Shown here piece after piece: positions 31,609-40,105 of a stretch of 64,000 bases of DNA. The translations under genes and the position numbers were made by a program. The DNA lies in NCBI RefSeq assembly GCF_036840915.1, contig NZ_CP085725.1, forward strand, positions 2,294,001 through 2,358,000, written 5' to 3'. The notes beneath the pieces are model-generated. The model made no database searches. It was given only the letters and a program-made list of their open reading frames with translations, and was not told where the DNA came from. Every line of letters starts with the position of its first letter. Position 1 is the first letter of the stretch. The stretch is from Flavobacterium hankyongi (GTDB lineage Bacteria > Bacteroidota > Bacteroidia > Flavobacteriales > Flavobacteriaceae).

Positions 31609-34410
31609 TTACTCTACTACAACACGTTTAACAGTTTTCTTAGCTCCGTCAATAATAGTAACTAAGTAAATTCCAGATTCAACATTATTAAGAGAGACAT
31701 TTTGGTTTATAGCCCCTGTGTTTGTAAATGATTTTTCATAAACCTGACGACCTCTTAAATCGTGAGCCACAATTTTGATATCACTTCCAGTTGAAGAGGT
31801 AAACTTAACTGTGAACTCACCTTTATTAGGGTTTGGATATAAATTAAAATCTTCGAACTCAAAATCAGGGTTAGAAAGTGTATATGTTTTTGTACAAACA
31901 TTTAACGAGAAAGTCGTTAAGTTTCCTGTATCATCTTGCCATGCATCAGCAGCTGCAATTGTCCAGATACCATTAGCAGGTCTATTATTAAAATCTGACA
32001 ACATTCCAGAAGGTTTAAATGTCACTCCTGTTGGTCCAGACGTTGTAGTACCACCTGAACAACTTGGAGCAGCAGCGGCAGCATCGTCAAAAGTAATATT
32101 AAATCCATTTTGACTAGTACAGCTTCCATACCAAATCCAAACAGCAGTATTATCAGGGTGAAATAATTGCATATACAAATCACTTATATATGTATGATCT
32201 GTACCAAGTGTGACATTAACATCACTAATATTTCCTGTAACAGGTACATTAACGGTCTTTTGAGCAGCAGCCCCTAACATAGGAGATGAACTTCCAAGTC
32301 CATCAGGAATTGCAACAGAAGTGTTATTAGAGTAAGTATTACATGTAGTAGTTACATTATATCCAATAGCAATGTCTTTTAAATTCACATTAAAGAAAAT
32401 ATTTCCTGAAGCTTTTACCATAACTCTAGCTTTTTGAGCAGTTATATTAGGAACAGTAATTGTTTGGGAACCATCATTAGGTGTATTTGCTAACAATACT
32501 ATTGGGTATGTTAAACCACCATCAGTTGATAACAAAATATCGACATTTGCACCTCCTACACTTGTATTAGTACTATTAACAGCCCAAGTAATAGTTTGCG
32601 TAGAATTTTGCACCCATGATTGATTATCAACGTTTTGTGAAGTTACCGTCAAAGGACCTCTTGTTGCATCTACAGTCACAACCATATTATCAAAATTAGT
32701 CTGACCTACTTTAATTGGAGCTACACCGCTGTAAGCAACATTATCTCTAACAGTTAATCTAAAGTTCAATGTTCTAGCTACTGAGCTTAATGCCTCAACA
32801 ACTATTTCTGCGCCTTGCGTAGTTGTTTGACCATTTAAAACAGATGCCATTTGAGGAAAATATCTCACTGGTGATATCGATGGTAAAAACGATCTAAAAT
32901 TAGGACCAGTTGCTTTTGTTACAGAAGCAGCAGAATTTGCCCCTGTTTGAGCTCCTGATGCATTATCATATTGCTCCCACGAGTAAGTTAAAGCATCACC
33001 TGCATTTGCATCTGTAGCAGATCCTGTTAATATAAACGGAGTACTCTTTGGAATTGTATAATCTGCACCTGCATTAACAACAGGTGTAGCATTGTTAGCC
33101 GCAATATTTGTTGTAACAGGACATAACAAACCTGCTAAATTAGCTTGTATTTGAGCAATACTTGCTGCGTGATACACATCAATAGAGTGTGGCGCAACGT
33201 CTTGCGAAGTAATACCAGCGTATCCCATGATAGTAACACCTGAGCCAACCTCCATATTAACCCCTGTTCCTTCATTACCATGTGAGAAAGTATGATTAGC
33301 ACCTAATTGGTGTCCAACTTCGTGTACTACATAGTCGATATCAAAACTATCTCCTTGAGGCACTCCATCTCCTGGTGATGTATAACCTGATCCTTTATAT
33401 AAATCTGGAAGAATTCCATCACCGTCAACATCAGTTGTTCTGTCATTACTACAAACACATCCTATACAACCTGCATTTCCGCCTCCACCTGTTGCTCCAA
33501 ACAAATGCCCAATGTCAAAATTAGCATCCCCTATAACTGAAAAGAGTGTGTTTGCTAATTCTGCATTCCAAGCTCCCCCTGCCCCTGCAGCCGCAGCCGA
33601 ATAAGGATCAGTAGCAGCATTATAATAAATAACATTAGTACTAGCTGCAACTAAGTTTAAATGCAACCCTAAGTCTTTTTCATAAACTCCATTACATCGT
33701 GTTAATGTTGCATTAAAAGCAGCTAAAACTAAATTCACCTGAGCCGCTGAAGTAGCTCCAAAATAATTTGAATACTCTGCAGTACAAGATTGTGCTAAAC
33801 GCATAGTTTTTAATTGACCAGCACTTGATTTTTGAACTGAACCAATTTTGTTTGAAATATCTTCAAACGCTTTTTTGTCATCCACCGAACAAGTCCAGTT
33901 TAACTTTCCTTTTTCTCTTTGTGACTTATATACAGCATAAACTTTACGGTCTGCTGAATACGGCTCCATGAATTCGTTTTCTTTACCAACTCTGAAAACC
34001 ATAGTTTGAATTCCTTCTGGAGAAATACTGATTTTTAAAGTCGCATATTTATCAGTAAGTCCTTTTCCAGAAAACGCTCTAATTTCAGGAAATTGAGCTT
34101 GTAATTCAGCATCAAAGTTTGACGCTTCAAATACTTCAAACTGCTCTATACCACCTTCTGCATTTGGCAATGATATAACTACTGATTTTTTTGAAGTATT
34201 ATTCACAGCAGAAAAAAGTGTTTGACGCATTGCTTCTGAATTTAAATCAAAAAGCATAAAATCTTTAGGAAATGAAGCTCTAGCCACTCCTCTGGCCGTT
34301 TCTACATCGCTTTTCCCTTTTGAACTTGCCGCCCAAAACTTATTTGACTGTGCATTTGCATAGCCACTAAGTAAAATAGGGGTAAGCGCAATTAGTAATT
34401 GTTTTTTCAT
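31609..34410 (-). CDS. Secreted reprolysin-like (M12B) metalloprotease with P domain and T9SS type A sorting domain, copy B
   Basis: The 933-residue protein is a tandem paralogue of 28670-31486 with the same order: signal peptide, propeptide, zincin domain (HEVGHQLGANHTF near residue 363), Ig-like segments, a P domain and a type A sorting domain (LYPNPNKGEFTVKF). The P domain (about 690-850, SPMLGAAAQKTVNVPVTG ... GIWTIAAADAWQDDTG) is clearly different from copy A. This copy has an extra Asp-rich insertion near the active site (TTDVDGDGILPDL). The N-terminal region is almost identical to copy A at both protein and DNA level. A good promoter (TTG-N20-TATTTTTG on the minus strand) lies just upstream. 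Confidence 0.92.
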   Translation of the reverse strand: MKKQLLIALTPILLSGYANAQSNKFWAASSKGKSDVETARGVARASFPKDFMLFDLNSEAMRQTLFSAVNNTSKKSVVISLPNAEGGIEQFEVFEASNFDAELQAQFPEIRAFSGKGLTDKYATLKISISPEGIQTMVFRVGKENEFMEPYSADRKVYAVYKSQREKGKLNWTCSVDDKKAFEDISNKIGSVQKSSAGQLKTMRLAQSCTAEYSNYFGATSAAQVNLVLAAFNATLTRCNGVYEKDLGLHLNLVAASTNVIYYNAATDPYSAAAAGAGGAWNAELANTLFSVIGDANFDIGHLFGATGGGGNAGCIGCVCSNDRTTDVDGDGILPDLYKGSGYTSPGDGVPQGDSFDIDYVVHEVGHQLGANHTFSHGNEGTGVNMEVGSGVTIMGYAGITSQDVAPHSIDVYHAASIAQIQANLAGLLCPVTTNIAANNATPVVNAGADYTIPKSTPFILTGSATDANAGDALTYSWEQYDNASGAQTGANSAASVTKATGPNFRSFLPSISPVRYFPQMASVLNGQTTTQGAEIVVEALSSVARTLNFRLTVRDNVAYSGVAPIKVGQTNFDNMVVTVDATRGPLTVTSQNVDNQSWVQNSTQTITWAVNSTNTSVGGANVDILLSTDGGLTYPIVLLANTPNDGSQTITVPNITAQKARVMVKASGNIFFNVNLKDIAIGYNVTTTCNTYSNNTSVAIPDGLGSSSPMLGAAAQKTVNVPVTGNISDVNVTLGTDHTYISDLYMQLFHPDNTAVWIWYGSCTSQNGFNITFDDAAAAAPSCSGGTTTSGPTGVTFKPSGMLSDFNNRPANGIWTIAAADAWQDDTGNLTTFSLNVCTKTYTLSNPDFEFEDFNLYPNPNKGEFTVKFTSSTGSDIKIVAHDLRGRQVYEKSFTNTGAINQNVSLNNVESGIYLVTIIDGAKKTVKRVVVE

Positions 34411-34432
34411 AATCGAATATTTGGTTGTTCGT

Positions 34433-34463
34433 CAAAAATAACAAAAAAACAAACATTCACCAA
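34433..34463 (-). promoter_or_regulatory. Promoter of metalloprotease copy B
   Basis: On the minus strand the -33 TTG (34461-34463) and -7 box TATTTTTG (34433-34440) are 20 bp apart, matching the Bacteroidota sigma-ABfr pattern. The box ends 22 bp before the ATG. Confidence 0.6.
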
Positions 34464-34538
34464 TGATTTTGTTAACTTTACTAGAATTGCTATTTACAAG
34501 AATTTAAATTTTGTTTCACAAGAACAATAAAAATCTTA

Positions 34539-34546
34539 TATTTTTG
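34539..34546 (+). promoter_or_regulatory. Probable -7 box of ribF
   Basis: TATTTTTG fits TAnnTTTG and lies 19 bp before the GTG start at 34566. A TTG occurs at 34511-34513, slightly farther upstream than usual. Confidence 0.5.
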
Positions 34547-34565
34547 TATAAACAAAATTACTTCT

Positions 34566-35501
34566 GTGAAAACACAAATTAATATCCCAGATATTAAATC
34601 AACCAAAAGAAACATAGTCACAATTGGAACTTTTGATGGAGTTCATTTAGGACATAAAAAAATTATCGATAGATTATTAAAAAGTTCTAAAACCGAAAAC
34701 CTTGAAAGTACTGTAATTACTTTTTCAGAACATCCGCGCTCGGTTCTTCAGTCAGAAAAAAACATTGGTTTATTAAACACAACCGATGAAAAAATATTAT
34801 TACTTGAAAAACTAGGTTTGGACAACCTAGTTATTTTAGATTTCAAATCGATTGCCGAACTATCTGGTGAAGAATTTGTAAAGAATATTTTAGTTGACAA
34901 GCTTAATATTCAGAAAATAATCATTGGTTATGATCATCGTTTTGGAAAAAATAGATCTTCAGATATTCACGATTTAATTTATTTTGGAAAAAAATATCAT
35001 TTTGATGTAGAACAAATCTCGGCGCAAGAATTAAATGACATCACCATTAGTTCAACAAAAATCAGAAATGCAATTTCTAACGGCCAAATAACATTAGCCA
35101 ATTCATACCTTGGCTACAACTTCTTTTTCTCAGGAAAAGTAACTCTAGGAAAACAACTTGGAAGAACCATTCAATTTCCAACTGCCAACATCGAGATGCA
35201 AAATCCAAAAAAAATCATCCCAAAAACAGGCGTATATATTGTAAAAGGAGAATGGAACAACCAACAACATCAAGGAATGATGAATATTGGATTCAGACCA
35301 ACTGTTGACGAAAATAATTTATCACTATCGATTGAAGTTCATTTTTTGAATCTGAACGAAGATTTATACAATAAGGAGATAACCATTCATATCCTTGATT
35401 TTATTAGAGAGGAGCAAAAATTTAATTCTTTACAAGACTTGAAAGAACAACTTGAAAAAGATAAAAATAAAACTATCGAATTCTTCAAAAATAAAACCTA
35501 A
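34566..35501 (+). CDS. ribF: Bifunctional riboflavin kinase/FAD synthetase
   Basis: The 311-residue protein has the usual RibF length and two domains. The N-terminal FMN adenylyltransferase (about 10-180) has IGTFDGVHLGH and ISSTKIRNAI. The C-terminal flavokinase (about 185-305) has GRTIQFPTANIE and GVYIVKGEW ... GMMNIGFRPT. It converts riboflavin to FMN and FAD. The start is GTG at 34566 (MKTQINIPD). There is no nearby in-frame ATG, and the -7 box position agrees. It is divergent from metalloprotease copy B. Confidence 0.95.
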   Translation: MKTQINIPDIKSTKRNIVTIGTFDGVHLGHKKIIDRLLKSSKTENLESTVITFSEHPRSVLQSEKNIGLLNTTDEKILLLEKLGLDNLVILDFKSIAELSGEEFVKNILVDKLNIQKIIIGYDHRFGKNRSSDIHDLIYFGKKYHFDVEQISAQELNDITISSTKIRNAISNGQITLANSYLGYNFFFSGKVTLGKQLGRTIQFPTANIEMQNPKKIIPKTGVYIVKGEWNNQQHQGMMNIGFRPTVDENNLSLSIEVHFLNLNEDLYNKEITIHILDFIREEQKFNSLQDLKEQLEKDKNKTIEFFKNKT

Positions 35502-35604
35502 GAAGGTTTATTATTTCTAAATATTTGTTTTTCAGTTTTTTATTAACTAAATTTGAGTGTACTTCAGATTGCTTTTAATAATTATCTAATTAAATTTAAA
35601 AGTT

Positions 35605-36048
35605 ATGAACATCTCAAAAGAATTAAACAATGGCATTTTGATTTTCATCAGCATTGGCATCTATTTCTTACTTATGGAATTGTTAGGCCTTTCAGATGTA
35701 TTCTTATTAAGACTTCTTAATATTTTTATTGTGGTCTATTTCATCAATAAAACAATCAAATCAAATTACCGCGAAGGAAAAAGAGAATACTTAGAAAATA
35801 TTATATCCGGATCTTTAACATCTCTTATTGGAGTCGCATTAAGTGTAGCTGGTTTATTGGCTTACATATCTATGAAAGGCGGCAACGATTACTTAGCCAA
35901 TCTTTCCAAAAACTTCTTATTTGGTGGTGGAGAACCTACAATGTATCAATACTGTATAGGATTACTTTTTGAAGGAGTTGCATCTTCTATAATTATTACA
36001 TTCACTTTAATGCAATACTGGAAAGATCGTCCTCTTAAACATTATTAA
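35605..36048 (+). CDS. Small multi-pass membrane protein, DUF4199-like
   Basis: The 147-residue protein has four hydrophobic stretches: about 9-28, 30-47 (FLLRLLNIFIVVYFI), 70-92 (SLTSLIGVALSVAGLLAYI) and 115-137 (YCIGLLFEGVASSIIITFTL). A basic loop (KSNYREGKREY) lies after the second. This is the arrangement of small DUF4199-type inner-membrane proteins common in Bacteroidota; the family call is by appearance. No function is known. It lies between ribF and bioB on the same strand, with a 103-bp gap upstream and a terminator after it. Confidence 0.6.
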   Translation: MNISKELNNGILIFISIGIYFLLMELLGLSDVFLLRLLNIFIVVYFINKTIKSNYREGKREYLENIISGSLTSLIGVALSVAGLLAYISMKGGNDYLANLSKNFLFGGGEPTMYQYCIGLLFEGVASSIIITFTLMQYWKDRPLKHY

Positions 36049-36067
36049 GTATATAAATAAATTTTAG

Positions 36068-36101
36068 AAAAATGCTTTTGATTACCAAAGGCATTTTTTT
36101 T
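36068..36101 (+). terminator. Terminator after the membrane protein gene
   Basis: AATGCTTTT pairs with AAAGGCATT (one G-T), followed by a T run. Confidence 0.7.
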
Positions 36102-36132
36102 TACACATTCCTTAATAATAAATCTAAATCCG

Positions 36133-36140
36133 TATTTTTG
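36133..36140 (+). promoter_or_regulatory. Probable -7 box of bioB
   Basis: TATTTTTG fits TAnnTTTG, downstream of a terminator and 23 bp before the bioB ATG. Confidence 0.55.
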
Positions 36141-36163
36141 ACCATTATTACAAAAAGCATACT

Positions 36164-37246
36164 ATGAGTATCCCAAGAAACAACTGGACTAAGGAAGAAA
36201 TTATTGCTATCTACAATAAACCTTTAATGGATTTATTGTTTGAAGCTGCCTCAATACATAGAGAACATCATGATCCAAATGTGGTTCAAGTTTCAACACT
36301 ACTTTCTATAAAAACTGGAGGTTGTCCAGAAGATTGTGGTTATTGTCCACAAGCAGCACGGTATCATACCGATATTGAAGGAAATGACTTAATGAGCGTT
36401 CAACAAGTAAAAGCACAGGCTCTAAGAGCCAAATCATCAGGTTCTTCGAGAGTTTGTATGGGTGCCGCATGGAGAAATGTTAAAGACGGACCTGAATTTG
36501 ACCAAGTATTAGAAATGGTAAGAACCATAAACAAACTTGACATGGAAGTATGTTGTACATTAGGAATGCTTACTGAAAATCAAGCACACCGTTTGGCGGA
36601 AGCTGGATTGTATGCTTACAATCACAATTTAGATACATCTGAAGAATATTATAAAGAAGTAATCTCTACTCGTGGTTTTGAAGATCGTTTACAAACCATC
36701 GATAATGTTAGAAAAACAAATGTTACAGTTTGTAGCGGTGGAATTATTGGAATGGGAGAAAGTATTGAAGACAGAGCAGGAATGCTTGTAGCACTTTCAA
36801 CTTTGAATCCACAACCAGAATCGGTGCCAATTAATGCACTTGTTGCCGTTGAAGGCACTCCAATGGAAGACGAAAAACCTGTTGAGATTTGGGAAATGAT
36901 TCGCATGGTGGCAACAACTAGAATTGTAATGCCTGAGACCCAAGTTAGACTATCTGCAGGAAGAACCAACATGACTCGTGAAGGACAAGCAATGTGCTTT
37001 TTTGCTGGGGCTAACTCAATTTTTGCAGGAGATAAACTCTTAACCACTCCAAATCCTGATGTAAATGAGGATATGAAAATGTTTGAAATGTTAGGATTAC
37101 AACCTCAAAAACCATTTATAAAGAAAATGCAACCTGAAACAGTTGAAGCTTGCAACTCAGAATTTAAATCATTAGGAGAAAAGCCAAAATGGTCAAGACC
37201 TAGCCATACAATAGAAAGAAATTTAGAAGCATCTGCTAAAAAATAA
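36164..37246 (+). CDS. bioB: Biotin synthase (radical SAM)
   Basis: The 360-residue protein has the radical-SAM cluster motif Cys54-x3-Cys58-x2-Cys61 (GGCPEDCGYCPQAARYHT). Further family motifs are SSRVCMGAAWRN, the EVCCTLGML motif with the second-cluster Cys, YNHNLDTSEEYY, and RLSAGRTNM with the conserved Arg near the [2Fe-2S] cluster. It inserts sulfur into dethiobiotin. No other bio gene is nearby. It has its own -7 box and terminator, so it is monocistronic here. Confidence 0.97.
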   Translation: MSIPRNNWTKEEIIAIYNKPLMDLLFEAASIHREHHDPNVVQVSTLLSIKTGGCPEDCGYCPQAARYHTDIEGNDLMSVQQVKAQALRAKSSGSSRVCMGAAWRNVKDGPEFDQVLEMVRTINKLDMEVCCTLGMLTENQAHRLAEAGLYAYNHNLDTSEEYYKEVISTRGFEDRLQTIDNVRKTNVTVCSGGIIGMGESIEDRAGMLVALSTLNPQPESVPINALVAVEGTPMEDEKPVEIWEMIRMVATTRIVMPETQVRLSAGRTNMTREGQAMCFFAGANSIFAGDKLLTTPNPDVNEDMKMFEMLGLQPQKPFIKKMQPETVEACNSEFKSLGEKPKWSRPSHTIERNLEASAKK

Positions 37247-37250
37247 AAAA

Positions 37251-37266
37251 ACTCCCAAATGGGAGT
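37251..37266 (+). terminator. Terminator after bioB
   Basis: ACTCCCA / TGGGAGT, flanked by an A run and a T run; probably works in both directions. Confidence 0.85.
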
Positions 37267-37297
37267 TTTTTTATTTTAATATCTATAGTAATTTGAT

Positions 37298-37501
37298 TTA
37301 TTTCGCTGTAGATTTTTTACCTTTAAAAAAGTAAACTGCCATAAGAATTCCTGCAACTGCCAAAAACACTAAATTTTCATTAATTGGAAAACCTGGACCT
37401 ACTGGTGTCGGCGGCGGCGGCGGAGCAGATTGAGCACAAAGACTCCCACTTACAAAAGTAGTTAAAACTAATAAGCAGGTATTTTTTGGAAACATTCTCA
37501 T
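37298..37501 (-). CDS. Short secreted/membrane protein with Pro-rich linker and C-terminal membrane anchor
   Basis: The 67-residue protein is taken from the ATG at 37501 because a signal peptide begins there (MRMFPKNTCLLVLTTFVSG, cut near CAQ). A Pro-rich stretch follows (SAPPPPPTPVGPGFP), then a single membrane segment (LVFLAVAGILMAVYFF) and a basic tail (KGKKSTAK). Pro-rich linker, hydrophobic helix and basic end is a layout reminiscent of sorting-tag proteins, but this is far too short to carry a functional domain. Small proteins of this shape are frequent in Flavobacteriaceae; function unknown. A longer in-frame upstream extension exists but has no signal-like sense. Confidence 0.6.
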   Translation of the reverse strand: MRMFPKNTCLLVLTTFVSGSLCAQSAPPPPPTPVGPGFPINENLVFLAVAGILMAVYFFKGKKSTAK

Positions 37502-37672
37502 AGTTTGGTAAAAGTATAAAAAAAAAACATTTAACGAAACTTTATCAAAAGTTTTAATTGGAAAAATTGATTTCTGGACAATATTAAAAGAAAAAAATGA
37601 CACAACCAATTAAAAATTAAAAAATTAGCGTCATATCAAAAAAGAAACTTTTCCTTAACTATTTATAAACAA

Positions 37673-37694
37673 AAACCCCGTTTTAACGGGGTTT
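37673..37694 (-). terminator. Terminator after tRNA(CAT)
   Basis: AAACCCCGTT / AACGGGGTTT, 3' of the minus-strand tRNA at 37703-37776. Confidence 0.8.
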
Positions 37695-37702
37695 AATATT
37701 TG

Positions 37703-37776
37703 TGGTCCCACCTGGGCTCGAACCAGGGACCACCTGATTATGAGTCAGGTGCTCTAACCAACTGAGCTATAGGACC
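37703..37776 (-). tRNA. tRNA with anticodon CAT (elongator Met, or Ile2)
   Basis: The 74-nt minus-strand sequence folds well. The acceptor stem is GGTCCTA/TGGGACC and the D arm is GCTC/GAGC. The anticodon stem CCTGA/TCAGG has loop CTCATAA, and the T stem is CCTGG/CCAGG, with discriminator A. It lacks initiator features: the first pair is matched and the anticodon stem has no GGG/CCC run. Whether it is elongator Met or lysidine-modified Ile2 cannot be decided by eye. Confidence 0.9.
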
Positions 37777-37858
37777 AGTTGATATTTTCAACAATCAAAA
37801 ATAAAGAAATTCCTTATTTGAGGTTGCAATATTAGTACATTTTTTGGGTTCTACAAAA

Positions 37859-38263
37859 TTAATCTGCTATTTCTTGACACAATTCTATCAAGACTCCATT
37901 TGTGGTTTTTGGATGTAAAAAAACAACTAGTTTATTATCAGCACCTTTTTTAGGAGTTTCATTTAAAATCACAAACCCTTCATCCTTTAATCTTTCTACT
38001 TCTGTATAAATATTTTCGATATCAAAAGCAATATGATGTATTCCTTCACCTTTCTTTTCAATAAATTTTGCAATTGGACTCTCAGTATTTGTTGCTTCCA
38101 ATAATTCTATTTTATTGGGTCCGTTCATAAAAAAAGAAGTCTTTACTCCTTCTGACTCCACCTCTTCTTCCTTATATGCTGGTGACCCAAATAACTTTTC
38201 AAATAACTTATTTGATTCATTCAAATTTTTCACGGCGATGCCAATATGTTCAATTTTTCTCAT
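37859..38263 (-). CDS. mce: Methylmalonyl-CoA epimerase
   Basis: The 134-residue protein is a glyoxalase/VOC-fold enzyme with paired beta-alpha-beta-beta-beta units. It shows the metal ligands expected of this family: HIGIAVKN near the N-terminus, KIELLEA, GIHHIAFDI and the terminal LIELCQ. It interconverts the R and S forms of methylmalonyl-CoA in propionate or branched-chain metabolism. The gene is divergent from rbfA. A minus-strand TATATTTG box (complement of 38280-38287) lies 16 bp before the ATG. Confidence 0.9.
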   Translation of the reverse strand: MRKIEHIGIAVKNLNESNKLFEKLFGSPAYKEEEVESEGVKTSFFMNGPNKIELLEATNTESPIAKFIEKKGEGIHHIAFDIENIYTEVERLKDEGFVILNETPKKGADNKLVVFLHPKTTNGVLIELCQEIAD

Positions 38264-38334
38264 ATTTCTAAATTTTAAACAAATATAAAAACTTTGTAAC
38301 TTAGTTACTTTACTCCTATCAAACTAAAAAATTG

Positions 38335-38342
38335 TATTTTTG
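38335..38342 (+). promoter_or_regulatory. -7 box of rbfA, only 4 nt before the ATG
   Basis: TATTTTTG at 38335-38342 is followed by CCAC and the ATG at 38347. With the usual few-base distance from box to start site, the transcript would begin at or next to the start codon. Confidence 0.5.
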
Positions 38343-38346
38343 CCAC

Positions 38347-38739
38347 ATGGAAACAAACAGACAGAAAAAAATAGGGAGCGTTTTGCAAAAGGATTTAGTG
38401 GATATTTTACAAGGTGAAGTGCGTAAAAACGGAATTACCAATCTTGTAATTTCTGTTTCAAAAGTAAGTGTTACCACAGATTTATCTATTGCTAAGGTTT
38501 TTTTAAGTATCTTCCCTCAAGATAAAGCAAAAGAAATTCTTGAAGCTATAAAATCAAACACACCGTTAATTAAACACGACCTTGCACAAAGAGTAAAACA
38601 GCAATTACGAAAAGTACCAAATTTAACTTTCTACATTGACGATAGTTTAGATTATATCGAAAAAATTGACAATGCTTTATCAGGAAAAGAAAACCCGATT
38701 GAAAACCCTGATTTATTAGAAAAAAGAAAAAAATCGTAA
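38347..38739 (+). CDS. rbfA: Ribosome-binding factor A
   Basis: The 130-residue protein is a KH-type small-subunit maturation factor. The family pattern is METNRQKKIGSVLQKDLVDIL near the start, then TNLVISVSKVSVTTDLSIAKVFLSIFP and LRKVPNLTFYIDDSLDYIEKI. The start is placed at 38347; the upstream in-frame ATG at 38332 precedes the -7 box and would add unlikely residues. The ABC permease gene begins 1 bp after the stop, so the two are translationally close. Confidence 0.94.
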   Translation: METNRQKKIGSVLQKDLVDILQGEVRKNGITNLVISVSKVSVTTDLSIAKVFLSIFPQDKAKEILEAIKSNTPLIKHDLAQRVKQQLRKVPNLTFYIDDSLDYIEKIDNALSGKENPIENPDLLEKRKKS

Positions 38740-38740
38740 T

Positions 38741-39943
38741 TTGAGTTTTTCCTTCTACATAGCCAAACGTTACTTACGAACATCGAGTAAAAACAATGCC
38801 ATAAATATTATTACTCGTATTGCTTCGTTGGGTATTGTTGTTGGAGCCATGTGTTTATTTGTTGTACTTTCTGTTTTTAGCGGTTTAAAAGATTTTAGTT
38901 TGTCGTTTAGTAACGATTCTGATCCAGATTTAAAAATTATACCTAAATATGGAAAAATATTAAACATAACTGAAGAACAACGACTAAAAACTAAGGCCAC
39001 AAAAGGAATTAAATTCTACAGTCAAGTTATAGAAGAAAAAGTACTGTTTTTATACAAAGGCAAAGAACAAGTAGCTTTTATAAAAGGAGTTGACAATCAA
39101 TACAACTTAGTAAACAATATTCAAAAAAAGTTGTACCAAGGCCAATGGCTTGCACCAAAAACTCCTCAAGTGGTGGTTGGCAACGGAATTTCCCAAAAAC
39201 TTTCGATGGGACTATTCGACATGAACAATGCTTTTGAAATTTATGTACCTCGACCAGGAAAAGGAGCTATCACTAGTGCAGAGACCGCTTTTAATAAATC
39301 AAATCTTATTCCAGTTGGAATATATGCTATCAATGATGAATTAGATTCTAAATATGTTTTTGCAGATTTACAACTAGCACAAGAGTTACTAGAATACAAA
39401 AAAAATCAAGTCAATGCAATTGAAATTAATTTAGATTCTCTCGCAAATGAAAAGAAAATAGTTGATCGACTTTTATCAATTTATGGTGAGAACAATGTGA
39501 TCATAAAAAATAGAGCACAACTAAATGACAGTTTACATAAAATGCTCAATACTGAAAATGCTGCCATCTATTTAATTTTTACTTTAGTCATAATAATGAC
39601 ATTGTTTACTCTTGCAGGCGCCATAATAATGATGATACTTGACAAACAAAGTAATCTTAAAACACTATTTAGTGTAGGCATGAACATCAAAGAGATTCAA
39701 AATGTATTCTTGCTTCAAGGAACACTTTTAACAGTCGTTGGAGGCTTAATAGGTATTATTCTAGGAATTATTATAGTTTTTATACAACAACACTTCAAAG
39801 TCGTAATGATAACAGAATCTCTTCCTTATCCTGTCATCTTTAATTTTACAAATGTTTTCATTGTGTTCTTCACAATATTCATCTTAGGCTTTCTTGCATC
39901 TTATATCGCCAGTAGCAGAGTAACAAAAAAACTAATGATGTAA
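38741..39943 (+). CDS. FtsX-type ABC transporter permease (LolC/LolE-like)
   Basis: The 400-residue protein has an N-terminal membrane helix (about 24-48, IASLGIVVGAMCLFVVLSVF) and a large periplasmic domain (about 50-270). Three C-terminal membrane helices follow, the FtsX domain (about 273-395: AAIYLIFTLVIIMTLFTLAGA, LLTVVGGLIGIILGIIIVFI, FIVFFTIFILGFLASYI). The layout fits lipoprotein-releasing permeases that hand lipoproteins to the outer-membrane pathway. The ATPase partner is not adjacent. The start is TTG at 38741, 1 bp after rbfA; this codon gives the family-typical FYIAKRYLR opening. Confidence 0.85.
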   Translation: MSFSFYIAKRYLRTSSKNNAINIITRIASLGIVVGAMCLFVVLSVFSGLKDFSLSFSNDSDPDLKIIPKYGKILNITEEQRLKTKATKGIKFYSQVIEEKVLFLYKGKEQVAFIKGVDNQYNLVNNIQKKLYQGQWLAPKTPQVVVGNGISQKLSMGLFDMNNAFEIYVPRPGKGAITSAETAFNKSNLIPVGIYAINDELDSKYVFADLQLAQELLEYKKNQVNAIEINLDSLANEKKIVDRLLSIYGENNVIIKNRAQLNDSLHKMLNTENAAIYLIFTLVIIMTLFTLAGAIIMMILDKQSNLKTLFSVGMNIKEIQNVFLLQGTLLTVVGGLIGIILGIIIVFIQQHFKVVMITESLPYPVIFNFTNVFIVFFTIFILGFLASYIASSRVTKKLMM

Positions 39944-40105
39944 TATTTTTCCCAAAAAGGATTTATATTTGCTACTCACTTTTATTAAAAGAATGTCTAT
40001 GATTGTTTTTATCTAGTCTATAATTATCGGGAGATAATTAAGACATAACTTTTCTTTACCAAATAACACTTATTTGGCAGTATTAATTATTACCCTATTT
40101 TAATC

